Of a stretch of DNA of 19,231 nucleotides, positions 1-9,331 are shown in pieces. Position numbers and translations under genes: made by a program. Every line of letters begins with the position of its first letter. Within the stretch, counting starts at the first letter, position 1. Source of the stretch: Allomyces macrogynus ATCC 38327 (lineage: Eukaryota; Blastocladiomycota; Blastocladiomycetes; Blastocladiales; Blastocladiaceae); the NCBI GenBank assembly GCA_000151295.1, contig GG745333.1:752719-771949 (forward strand). Reading direction: 5' to 3'. The notes below the pieces were generated by a model. The model saw only the letters and a program-made list of their open reading frames with translations. It did not search any database and was not told where the DNA came from.

Positions 1-2642
1 CGCGTGCACGTCGGGCGAGTGCATGCACGTGTCGCAAGTGCCCGGGTATACGCGCCCGGAACACCCGGGGCCCGGTGAGGCCTCGCCGATCGTTTTCGCG
101 CTCCTGACCACCGTCGCCCTGCTCGTCGTTGCGGCTCTGACATTCGCCGTCTGGCGCCGGCACCGCGACGCGGCGCAGGCCGCACGTCGTCGGCGCAACG
201 GCGACGGGTACTCGGCACTCACGCAGGACGAACTCGATAAACTCATGGCCGACCACGTGCCGGCGACCCTCACGTTCCGCGATATTCGGTACCGGATCCC
301 GCGTGCTCCGGGTGCCGCACGGCGCCGCAGGGCGCGGTCAGCGCGACGCAGCCCGACGCCCGAGTCGGGTGAGCAGGAGATTTTGCACGGTGTGCATGGG
401 CTTGTGCGGCCGGGCCAGGTGCTCGCGATCATGGGCGGGTCCGGCGCAGGCAAGTCGACGTGCTTGGATATCTTGGCGCGGCGCACCAAGACGGGCGTGA
501 TCAAGGGGGAACTGTTGGTGAATGGGCGCGTCCTCGATCGGCACGAGTTTCGCACGATGGTCGGGTTTGTCGACCAAGAGGATATGTTGATGCCGACGTT
601 GACGGTCGAGGAGACGATCTTGTACTCGGCGTTGCTGCGGCTGCCAAAAGATATGAGTTACGAGGCCAAGTGGAACCGCGTTCGCGAGACGGTACGTTGC
701 GGACGCTGCCAGTTCTTGATTGCGCAGTGTGACAGTGCTGGCATTTTGACATGCGCTGGGCCTAGATGATCGAGCTCGGCATTTCGCACATTGCCAAGAG
801 CCAGATCGGCGACGCGACGACGCGAGGCATTTCCGGTGGCGAGAAGCGGCGCGTCAGTATCGCGTGTGAGCTGGTCACGTCGCCATCGATTCTCTTCTTG
901 GGTACGTCGTTCATTGGCTTCCTTGTCTGGTGGGGTCTTTCCTCATCCACTTGCGTCGCCCCACAGACGAGCCAACCAGTGGCCTTGACTCGTACAATGC
1001 CCACAACGTTGTCGAGTGCCTCGTGCAGCTCGCGCGCAACTACAACCGCACCGTCATTTTCACGATCCACCAGCCGCGGTCCGACATTTTCACCATGTTC
1101 GACCAACTGCTGCTCTTGAGCAAGGGCCACATGATCTACTCGGGCCCGGCGTTCGCCGCCGGCGACCATTTCGCGAACCTCGGCTTCCCGTGCCCTCCGG
1201 GCTACAACATTGCCGATTTCCTGATCGATTTGACCATGGGACCGGGCGGTGGCCGTACCTCGTCGGCTCGCTCTGGCGGCAACGGCGCCGACCCTGATGC
1301 AAGTGGCAGTTCCGACACGCTTGACCAGTCGGGCAACGGCGACACCGCCCCGCTGCTCCGCGGCGCCACCGACGAAGAGAACATGATTGGTCCGATGCGG
1401 CCGGCGTCGCCCGTCCTCCCGGGCAACTCGGAAGTCAGTAGCGAGTCGGACGAGTACTGGGAGAACCAGCTCGGTGCTGGCCCGGGCACGCCGCTGCGCA
1501 GTGCAGGGACTCCACCGAATGGCCGCGCCGGCTCGCCGGGGTCGGGTAATCCGCTCGACGAGCGGTCGCGCCGGCTCGCAGGGCTGTTCCTCGACTCGCC
1601 CGCGGGCCGCGGGCTCGACGAGTCGGTGGCCGTGGCCGCAGCCATGTCGCCCATGGCCGCAACGCCGCTCGTGGCGACACCGCTTCTTGGCCACTTGGCC
1701 GGTCCGTCGTCATTGTCCCCTGCCGCGCCCATGGAGCCGATCACGGCGCCAGTCCCCGGCACCATGTCGCTGACGCGCCGCATTCGCACGCTCGCTGACC
1801 AGCGCGCGCCGCTCACGACGCAGTTCCAGATCCTCGGGGAACGCACGCTCAAGAACCTGTACCGCAACCCGTACCTGCTGCTGACGCACTATGCGATGGC
1901 CGTGATTGTCGCGCTCGTGTGCGGCGTGCTGTTTTGGCATGTGCAGGACGATATTGCCGGGTTCCAGAACCGCATGGGCTGCTTCTTTTTTATTTGCGCG
2001 CTGTTTGGGTTCTCGGGGCTCACGTCGCTGCAAACGTTTGCTGCGGAACGCATCCTGTTTGTGCGCGAGCGCGCCAACGGGTACTACTCGCCCGTGACCT
2101 ACTTTGCCGCGAAAGTCCTGTGCGACGTGGTCCCACTCCGTGTTGTCCCGCCGTTGCTTCTCGGGTGTATCGTCTACCCGATGGTCGGTCTCGTCGACGC
2201 CTACCCGGTCTTCCTCAAGTTCCTGCTCGTGCTCGTGCTCTTCAACATCACCGCCGCGGCCGTGTGCCTCTTGATTTCGCTCGCCGTGCGGGAGACGGCG
2301 GTCGCGTCGCTGATCGCGTGCCTGGTCATGCTGTTTGCGATGCTCTTTGGTGGGCTCTTGCTGAACCGCGACTCGATTGCGCCGGGTCTGCAGTGGATGC
2401 AACAGTGCAGTTTCTTCAATGCCGCGCTCGAGGCGCTGGTTGTGAATGAACTGCGCGACTTGCAGTTGACGGAGATCAAGTACGGGTTGCAGATTGATGT
2501 GCCCGCGGCGGTGATTCTGTCGACGTTTGGGTTCAACGCTCGGGCCTACTGGACGGACGTGTACAAGTTGGCGGGGATGTCGGTCGGTTGCCTCGTCGCG
2601 GGTTATGTCGTCCTGCACACGTACGTCAAGGAGCGCCGCTAG
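1..2642 (+). CDS. ABCG-family (ADP1-type) ABC transporter, 5'-partial, three exons in window
   Basis: Half-size ABC transporter with the nucleotide-binding domain before the membrane domain, as in the ABCG/white family. The exons are <1-691, 766-901 and 967-2642, joined by introns of 74 and 65 nt (GTACGT donors). The reading frame is open at the window edge, so the N-terminus is missing; 833 residues are visible. In order they give a short extracellular stretch with cysteines, a TM helix (nt 83-154), Walker [10 protein letters not shown] (nt 434-460), the signature ISGGEKRR (from nt 829), Walker B LFLDEP with its Asp codon split by intron 2, an H-loop TIHQP, a Gly/Ser/Pro/Ala-rich linker (about nt 1240-1760), and about six TM helices ending in VKERR. 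A TM helix before the NBD is typical of fungal ADP1 and plant ABCG24/28 proteins. All ATPase motifs are intact, so it should work as a dimeric exporter; the substrate cannot be told. Some fungal ADP1 relatives sit in internal membranes. Confidence 0.93.
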
Positions 2643-3205
2643 AGTGTTTGGTGGAGTGGGTTTGGGTTTGGATATGGGGGCCCGGTCGAGGACCGATCAA
2701 ATTGGTATGGTCTGGTTTGTGAGATGTTGGGTTCATTTGTTGCTGGTTTGGTTGTTGTGTTGTTGCGGTTTTGATTGCTGCGGCAAATGAAGAGCTCCTG
2801 ACCCATCTCGTGCTGGAGCCACGTCCGTCGACCGCGCCGCCGCGGCACGGCAATCACGTCGGGCGTCGCGAACTTGCGCTTCTCCACCCTTTTCTCGGTT
2901 CATGTCGTGTCGGACATGAGTCTGTGCTTGGTCAAGTGGAAGCATCGCGCGATAACGAGCCCCTGCAGAACTCCTGTCTCGCGCACGTGCGAGACGCGGT
3001 TGCGACCTGTGCCTCAGACGTTGCGACTGCGACTGCAACGCGAATTGCAACACCATACACCGCGCCCAGCTCTGCCCACAAGACTCGATGCAATCGACTG
3101 TCCCAAGCGCTCAATACCCCTCAACTTGGCCTGCAACATCGCCGCCGCCCATTTTCCTGCAGGCGATCCTCTCTCGTGACGACAACTGACCGCGTACGCT
3201 GCAAG
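2643..3205. other. Intergenic region: G/T-rich 3' flank of the ABC gene, then no clear gene
   Basis: The first 150 bases are strongly G/T-rich on the + strand (TTTGGGTTTGG and GGTTTGGTTG stretches), as expected for the 3' UTR and polyadenylation region of the transporter gene. The remainder is open in several frames on both strands at once, with no codon bias, domain or convincing splice pairs in any of them, so I call no gene. The 5' end of the EFHB-like gene may lie here: a branch-site-like CTGAC at 3186-3190 followed by CTGCAAG ending at 3205 would make a splice acceptor just before its first recognisable exon, but I could not find the matching donor. Confidence 0.5.
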
Positions 3206-4549
3206 CACCGACTATCAACTCCATGCTTCGCTCGTCTCGCGGATCCACCACGTCCGTCAAGGACATTCTGTGCCCTGCGTCGCCTCCACCACTTTTGTCG
3301 GAAATTGGCGAGCGGCGCGAACAGATGCTCTACCGACGCCGTTCGGCTCTCGGTATAGTCGAGATTGCTGACAATAACGGGTTCCCGCGGATCTTGTTTC
3401 TGACCCTTGACCCACTTGCAGGTCGGCCGTCGCGCTTTTCGCAAGAGCTGCTCGACTGCCTGCCCAACCGCAATGCCACGTTTGGACTCCCAACACCGCG
3501 CGGTAAGTATGGGCAGTGTCGGTGTTGGGTCGCCGCTCGGACCCTCATCATCACGACATACCCTCGTTTCCCCATCACTGATGCGGCCGCGATCTAGGCG
3601 ACGCGACCGCCAAGGACCTGCTCTCGCCTCCCCACGTCGCGGAACGAGAGACCAAGAGTAAACCTTGGTCCACAAGCACGCCGGCGCACGACGTCGTGAA
3701 CCACGACGCGCAATCTCACGGTCGGCCCCACCATTCGTCAACAACATTGCGTGTATCGGGCACTGACTTGTCCACCCGGTTCGGAACGGTTAGGCCCCTG
3801 CTCTCCACCCCGTCGCCGCCACGGGACCACCGGGTCGCAAGTGAAAACGTGCATGGCGTGGGCCGACCTCAGGTTCGTTTACAATCGCCGTCCTTTCTCT
3901 CCCCCCGATCTGCCGCTGAACCACGACTAGCGACGACCCGGCACATCCCAAGGACCGGTTCGAAACCATGTCCCAGGTCCCCTTGAAGCAAGCGCTCGAG
4001 CTGCACCACCACCAGCACGGCGCACGCGGCCCGCCGCCACGACCCTCGCGCGCGGCCAGGACCGCATCCAGCAACCCTATTACATGGGCCGCGCCGGCTA
4101 CGGATCGCCGCCCACCAAACGCCAAGAAGCTGGCGGTATGGGCCGTGTCGCGTAAAATCGGGTCGCACCACGATAATCCGGAGCCAACATCGGCGTCTGG
4201 GATACGGACCCCTTCCGAGTCGGCTCCTGTCGGGCACGCGGCAGTCAAGACAACCGCACTTTTGGGCTGCCATCGGTCCGGGTCGATCAGCGCGCCCCCG
4301 TTGCCGCATCGGAAGCGGATCTCGGATACCAAGGTACTTTTCGTTCGAGGCTGGTCGGCAGGAGATGTCGATAAGTGGACTCACGGAACTCGGTGCCACG
4401 CTGCTTAGAACTATGGCGACCTCCTGTCCGTCGGCGACCTCCTATCGCCGGCCTCGGAATGTCTCTACCACCCAGATGTCGTGCGCAGGACGCGCTTGCA
4501 GCTCGGGTTTGTGGACGAACTGGACGAGGCGTCGTTGGATTCACCGTGA
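3206..4549 (+). pseudogene. EFHB/CFAP21-like ciliary gene, shortened and frame-broken
   Basis: EFHB (CFAP21) is a microtubule inner protein of axonemal doublets. Three stretches match what I recall of it. Exon 3206-3352 encodes VKDILCP followed by an RREQMLY stretch. Exons 3422-3502 and from 3598 encode TFGLPTPRGDATAKDLLSPP, matching the family's TFGxPT...LxxPP repeat. Near the end, FGLPSVRVD, RISDTK and NYGD match the C-terminal GVPTIRSD...RISD..NYG block. Introns 3353-3421 (69 nt), 3503-3597 (95 nt) and 4334-4408 (75 nt) keep frame, and the last exon 4409-4549 ends in TGA. Two things look wrong. FGLPSVRVDQRAP lies in one frame and the following RKRISDTK in the next, with a run of five Cs (4295-4299) at the switch. 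About 400 nt in the middle carries no EF-hand loop in any frame. The first ATG is at 3223. It could be a decayed copy, an assembly error in a real gene, or a divergent EF-hand-less form. Confidence 0.55.
4295..4299 (+). other. Apparent one-base frame break in a C5 run of the EFHB-like gene
   Basis: Upstream, the frame starting at 4261 reads FGLPSVRVDQRAP. Downstream, the frame ending at the donor at 4334 reads RKRISDTK and splices to NYGD. Both belong to one continuous conserved block in the family, yet they lie in frames that differ by one base, and the switch falls on CCCCC. No GT-AG pair of usable size lies between them. A homopolymer sequencing error or a genuine inactivating insertion fits equally well. 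Confidence 0.55.
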
Positions 4550-4626
4550 ATGGCCGAGAGCAGCTGCACCAAAATTTGATTATGGATGGCGCACGTCATG
4601 GAAAGTCTGTAAAAATCCTGAAGTGA

Positions 4627-7419
4627 TCAAGACTGGGACGACGAGTCGGTCTCCGACATGGCGCTACCGTGTGGCAGCACGACGTTAGAAACTGAGCATC
4701 GTAATATGTTCGGGGAGACGCGTATATACCTGATCGTTTCGCCGGCACCGTAGTCGACCGACTCGGTGTCCTCCACGTCGGGTACAGGCAAGGCCGGTTC
4801 CTTGCATTCCGAATTTACACCGCACCGAGAACAGTCAGGAACGAGCAGTGCCAAGGTGGAGAGTAATCCCTGACATACCGCGACTCTTTGCGAGGCGGAG
4901 CGCGCCATGTACTCTTGCAGCAGTGGGTTGGCCTGCGTGATGGCCTTGATCTGCGCCTGCTGCGCGGCCTCGCGCACCCGCTTTTCGCGCTCCTTTTCGT
5001 CCACCTGCGGCTCGTTCGGGACGATCGTATTGCCGATCGCAACCCTTGCAACGGCCGGCTCAGCATTGCCGAGCGGCAACACGTCGAGAAGATTGCGGCG
5101 TGAGCCGGAGCGCGAGACTGATGCCGACTTGGATGGGATCGGGGCAGCGTCAGCGACCGACGATTTGGACGGCATAAGCGGCGTCGCCGTGGATGCAGCC
5201 TCGTCCGGCACGTCGGGGCGCGGGAGGAAATTCGAAAACAATGGCCGCGGCGGCGGGTTGACGAGCGGCGCAAGAGACGTAAACGCCGGCTCGGTCGACT
5301 CGTGCAGCTCTGGCGGGGCATCCCGGTCGTTGTCGACGAGCGAGGGTCGACGCCCGACATGCAAATGAGCATCCGCAGCGACCTCTGTGCGTCGAGGCTG
5401 TGCGTCGCGGACGGGTGACAGCGCGGGCGGGTTCTCGTCGTGGCCACGAGCGCCCCTGGACACGGATGCCGACTCGACGACGGGTGGGCGCGGATCGGGC
5501 TGGACGGGTTCTGCGTCGGAGAACGAGTCAGGTGAAACAGACAATGTGGCCGTGGGTCGAGACGGGGTCGCGACGACGGCCTCAACGTGCTCCTGCGCCC
5601 CGAGGAGGACCGTCGAGTTGAACTCGACCGAAGGGTCTTCCAGGAAAAAGCTCGACCTGCCGCCCGCCGGCTTGACGTCGACCGGTTCGCGAGCAGACGT
5701 CATGGCCACTTTCTCGGCATCGCCGCCGGCAGGGACGGTCGTGCGAGAGAATAAGTGCACGGGTTGGTTCACAGGCCGGAGATCCACGGCACTGGGCGCC
5801 AGCGAGGGCGTATCCGGCGATGCGAGAGGTGAGACTGGGTTGGGGTCGGCATGCACTGGACGCATGGGGCTACGATAACGCGACGAATGGAATGAAGCGT
5901 CGGACCTGTCCGTAATCGACGAGTCGTGGCTGCTTGGTGGCCAGTGCTGGTGCCGGATTGCGCCGCTCGACGATGAATACGCCGGATGGAGTCGCGTCAT
6001 CCTAGAAAGGAAATCAAGATCAGTTTGCGTTCCTGGACGGGTCAGCACCAGCTCTGTCAATCCGAGCGCACCGGGTCGATTGCTCTGCGAAAGAGAGCAT
6101 GGATGGAGAGGGTAGGGCGGTGGCCGAGTGAGATACAGTCGTCCACGACCAGGCGGTGCAGATCAAGGCCAAACGTACGATTGATGAGAAAGCGCAACTG
6201 CGACGCTTCGGCCTCAGCGTCGCGCTTGGCTCTAAGCTCTTGGTGGAGACGTTTTGCGAGTGCTTTTGCTCGGCGCACGCACCACTTCTCGCTTCTTGGT
6301 ACGCACCTCGGTAACCTCCATTTCCTCGAGAAACTGCCGTTCCCGCTCGCCGTGCTTGGCGTCGAGCTCGGCCTTGTATGCGTCCATTTTCCGCATCCAG
6401 TCCTCTTTTGCCTCGAGCCGCACATGCTTGACCTCGACGTCGCGGAATCGCTCCACCTAATTGAAGTAGCCGAGCACGATCAGAGCATGGTCGCAAAGTT
6501 TGCCCAACTTCAAAACGTCGCGCACTTGTTTCTGAACCTCCTGCTGCACGCGCTCTTCCATCAAGAGCTCGTACTTGCGCTGCACCTCGAGGACCTCACG
6601 CCGTTTGGATTTGCGCTCCACTTCGACGAGCTCGGCGCATTCGCGGACTTGAAAGACGCAAGTAAATCGGCCAATCGCGTGAACTGGTAGCACTGGGCAA
6701 AGCGAAATGACGTACGCGCGCGCTCGTGGTCCGTCTCTTCGGTCTGTACTTGCTGCGACAGGCACGGAACATGCAGCTCGCGCACGCCCTTGTCGAGCGA
6801 CTCCATCCAAGCTGGTAGGGAAGAGTCAACGAGTGATCAGCGATGATGTGGGAGGACATTGTGCGAAATGAACTGAGAGATCCACATACAAAGACCGTGG
6901 CGGCGCGAATGGTCCAATGCGCTTTCCTACCCAGAACCTTTCGTGAGTGGCAAAACGATCGGGCTTGGGACGGGACATGGCCACACGTACCAAACGGCCC
7001 AATGACGAGGATGCCTGGATCTGGTCGAGGTGGAGAAGCTCCAACAGCTCCCAATCAGCGACTTTCGGCGGCTAGGCGTGGGCGAAAAGCAAGGTCGCAC
7101 ATGAGCCGCTGCTCGACCGTGGAGAAGTGTCAAGAACCAAGCAAGAAGGTGAGCGCACCAGCGCCTGCGACGTTTCCGGGAGGTACACGGACAGCGTGTA
7201 CTCGAGTCCTTGGTGCGCCAAAAACTCGGTGACGAGCGCGTTCACAATCGTGTGAATGACGGTCGCATCAACGCCGCGTGGTCGGCCTCGGAACCCAGCG
7301 CCGGGTACGCCGCCGTCGGGATGCAGCTGCTCAATGATGCGTGCTCGCAGTTGCGCGCGGAGTTGGTCGACGACGCCGGACCGCCGCAATTGCGCCTGCA
7401 GTGCCGACCGGAGATGCAT
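4627..7419 (-). CDS. OFD1: OFD1-like LisH and coiled-coil centriole/basal-body protein, about ten exons
   Basis: OFD1 is a centriole and basal-body protein needed for cilium assembly. Exon 7159-7419 gives the LisH region: LRAQLRARIIEQLHPDG and later LEYTLSVYLPE, matching OFD1's LKTQLRNQLI and YEYSLSVFFPE. Exon 6991-7071 encodes DWELLELLHLD, matching its DLLQLIKI segment. Exons 6716 to about 6811, 6526-6647, 6307-6456 and 6179-6236 encode charged coiled coil (QEVQKQ joined to VERFRDVEVK aligns with OFD1). Then come a 13-nt exon 6072-6084 and a long disordered exon 4879-6001 ending in coiled coil plus NPLLQEYM, matching the NPLEKYM motif near the OFD1 C-terminus. Likely final exons are 4730-4800 and 4627-4663. 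Every junction keeps phase except that before the exon at about 6811, whose acceptor I could not settle. ATG 7419 follows an in-frame stop. The central coiled coil is much shorter than in animal OFD1. Confidence 0.82.
4664..4729 (-). other. Probable in-frame last intron of the OFD1-like gene (66 nt)
   Basis: On the minus strand this has a GTATAT donor, a CTAAC branch-like site and a GGTAG acceptor. Its length is a multiple of three with no stop, so retention would also give an open frame. A second in-frame candidate, 4801-4878 (78 nt), has a GTATGT donor, a CTGAC branch site and a TGCAAG acceptor. Both fit the gene's intron size. I therefore model the three C-terminal exons as 4879-6001, 4730-4800 and 4627-4663. 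Confidence 0.55.
6072..6084 (-). other. 13-nt micro-exon of the OFD1-like gene
   Basis: The exon is bounded by a strong acceptor (pyrimidine-rich CTCTCTTTCGCAG, read on the minus strand) and a GTGCGC donor. The flanking introns are 94 nt (6085-6178) and 70 nt (6002-6071); the latter has an AACTGATC branch-like site and a TTCCTTTCTAG acceptor. It takes phase 1 in and phase 2 out, adding QQST and parts of two codons. Joining the neighbouring exons without it would give TGA at once, so the frame requires it. Confidence 0.7.
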
Positions 7420-7849
7420 TTCGCCTCATGTCGTTGTCGTTGACGTCGTTCTTGTTCGGTCGTTGGTGAACGATGCGGTGGTACAGTCTTTAGGCCGGTT
7501 CGGGGTCGAAGATTGTGACATGGCCACCAGACGAAATTGGGACAAGGGTTGCCGTCGGATGCTTGCGCCGGAATTCAACTTGATCGCAGCGTGAAGAGCA
7601 GATTGCTTTCGACGACCAGCGCTTTTGAAGAATAGTTTGCAGCAAGTATGGGTTCCATGGGTCCCATTCGTGTGTTGGGTGATGGATGCTTGTGACTTGC
7701 GATCCACTTTCCACGTGCTTCAAATAAAGCAATGTGAGAGGGCGCTTGTTGAAAGCTGGCTGATTGCTCCCCTCCCTTCCTCTCTTGATCCTTTGACCAT
7801 GATTAGGAAGTGAACAAATACTACGAGAAACCATTGCCTATTTCAATCC
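7420..7849. other. Intergenic region upstream of the OFD1-like gene and downstream of the reductase gene
   Basis: This 430-bp spacer lies between two genes that both read leftward, so it should hold the 3' UTR of the reductase and the promoter and 5' UTR of the OFD1-like gene. Small ORFs here have no bias or recognisable content. I see no tRNA, repeat or clear promoter element. An AATAAA at 7723-7728 lies on the + strand, where no gene ends. Confidence 0.5.
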
Positions 7850-8998
7850 TTATCGCACGACGTTTGGATTCCAGCAAAACTTGAAATCGCACGCCAGCGC
7901 GTTGATGCCCACCACCTCCTCTTCGGTCAAGTCAATCCGCCCGCTCGCCAAATTTTCGGCGAGCCGCTCGTCGCGCGTCGACTTGGGCACCGTGCCCCAC
8001 CCGCGGTGCCGCGCCCAAGCCAGCAAAACTTGCGCGCGCGTCGCGCCGCGCTTGCTAGCAGCTTCTTGAACCACAGGCATGGGCCACGCCTTTTCGTCGA
8101 GCAAATGGCCTTCGCCCAAGCTGCTGTACGCCTGGACAAAGATCCCCGCCGTTTTGCACATGTCGAGCACGTCGGCCGGCTGGTAAGCCGGGTGCAACTC
8201 CATTTGCAAGGCGGCAGGCCGGATCGTGCAGTACGAGAGCAACTCGCGCACGTGCGCCGCGGTATAGTTTGACACGCCAATGTAGCGCACGAGGCCGTCG
8301 AGAACTGCCCGCTCCAATTCGAGCCATGTCTCGCGCCGAAGACGTGCGTTCTCGGGCGAGTCGGGCTTGATCTTGGCAGCTCCGGGCCAGTGGACGAGCA
8401 CGAGATCGATGACGTTGACCTGGAGCGCTGCGCGCGAGGCAAGGACCGAATCGTATGCCTTACCCGCGCCTTGCTTGTTCGGAGCTAGAGAGAGAGGGAA
8501 GAATGGATTTCGTCAACGTGAGCGTTGGAGCGATGCGAAGCTGCAAGCAAGGCCTCGCAGTAGGTACTCACCAATTTTGGTCGTGATAAACAGATCTTGA
8601 CGGCGCACTGTCCCATCAGCAATCAGGTCGGCAACGGCGGCACCGACCATGTCTTCGTTGCGGTAGACTTGCGCCGTGTCGATGAGCCGGTAGCCCATGC
8701 ACACAGCCTGTTTGACGACACGAGCGCATTGGTCCCCCTTGACGCGATAAGTGCCAACTACCGTTGATGGACCATAGGTTCGGCGATGCGTTGGCAACAA
8801 CCGAGACTGAGGAGATGGTCCCTTCGAGTTTTAAAATGATCAGCTCATGGCTGGATCAGAATCTGGCGACGTACGTCCAATCATGGGAATTACTTGTCTG
8901 AGGGGCATCTTTACAGCTTGGGCTTGGAGGTCAATTTCCGTGGAGCTTTCATTTGAGAGCGTCGAAGACTCCAAAAGCGTTCTAGAAGTGCTTTGCAT
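7850..8998 (-). CDS. Aldo/keto reductase, three exons
   Basis: NAD(P)H-dependent oxidoreductase with the AKR (alpha/beta)8 barrel, reducing aldehydes or ketones in the cytosol. The exons are 8875-8998, 8572-8757 and 7850-8484; introns of 117 and 87 nt (GTACGT and GTGAGT donors, the second with a CTCTCTCTAG acceptor) join phases exactly and give 314 residues. Intron 1 restores the conserved IGLGTYRVKG start. The whole catalytic tetrad is visible: Asp68 and Tyr73 in DTAQVYRNE, Lys102 in TTK, His135 in VHWPG. GVSNY follows, and PKSTRDERLAEN is the usual NADP(H) phosphate-binding loop near the C-terminus. The first in-frame ATG (8998) adds about 30 residues over a second one (Met31, beginning MPLRQVIPMIG), which would fit the usual length better. 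It resembles the small reductases of the glyoxal / 2,5-diketogluconate type; the true substrate cannot be told. It appears intact. Confidence 0.92.
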
Positions 8999-9331
8999 GG
9001 TGTCCGACTTTGTTGTCAATTAACAGGGGCGACCGAGTGTCGCAGACATGGGTGCAGCGTGTGTGTAAGAGTGCCAACTCGGCGGGGGTGCCTCGTCGTC
9101 ACAATCTATTGCTGCCTGGCTGCGAATTGCAAGTGATGGAGCCCAAGCTGGCATCTCCTCATTTCTGTCATGCACGAGACGGGCTGATACTTTGCAAGTC
9201 TCGATCGCATTTCCACCTATCACATCAGCGTCGACATGCATCACGGTAGCTTCATGGCTTGCGAAATGGTCTAGATCACTGGCCATTGTAATGCTTCATG
9301 AAATCGGTACACAACAACGATCTGCTCACAA
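8999..9331. other. Intergenic region upstream of the reductase gene
   Basis: This 333-bp spacer sits between the reductase start and the stop of the next minus-strand gene. It should contain that gene's 3' UTR and the reductase promoter. I see no conserved element, repeat or RNA gene, and the short ORFs overlap on both strands without coding character. Confidence 0.5.

Noticed and set aside
1710..2618. Long minus-strand ORF antisense to the ABC transporter
   Set aside because: It is charged, Arg/His/Gln-rich sequence typical of the antisense of GC-rich coding DNA, and the + strand encodes clear TM helices there.
2645..2680. TGGGTTTGGGTTTGG as a telomere-like repeat
   Set aside because: Only about two irregular units in a broadly G/T-rich 3' flank, with no array.
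2771..3747. Overlapping ORFs on both strands (2771-3358 + and 3121-3747 -)
   Set aside because: They overlap each other and the recognisable EFHB-like exons, have Arg/Ser/Pro/Thr-rich shadow composition, and show no domain.
3957..3968. GGTTCGAAACC resembling a tRNA B box
   Set aside because: The flanking bases cannot form a T stem, and no acceptor or anticodon arm fits around it.
3790..4399. Minus-strand ORFs antisense to the EFHB-like region
   Set aside because: No recognisable motif or codon bias; conserved EFHB-like blocks lie on the + strand.
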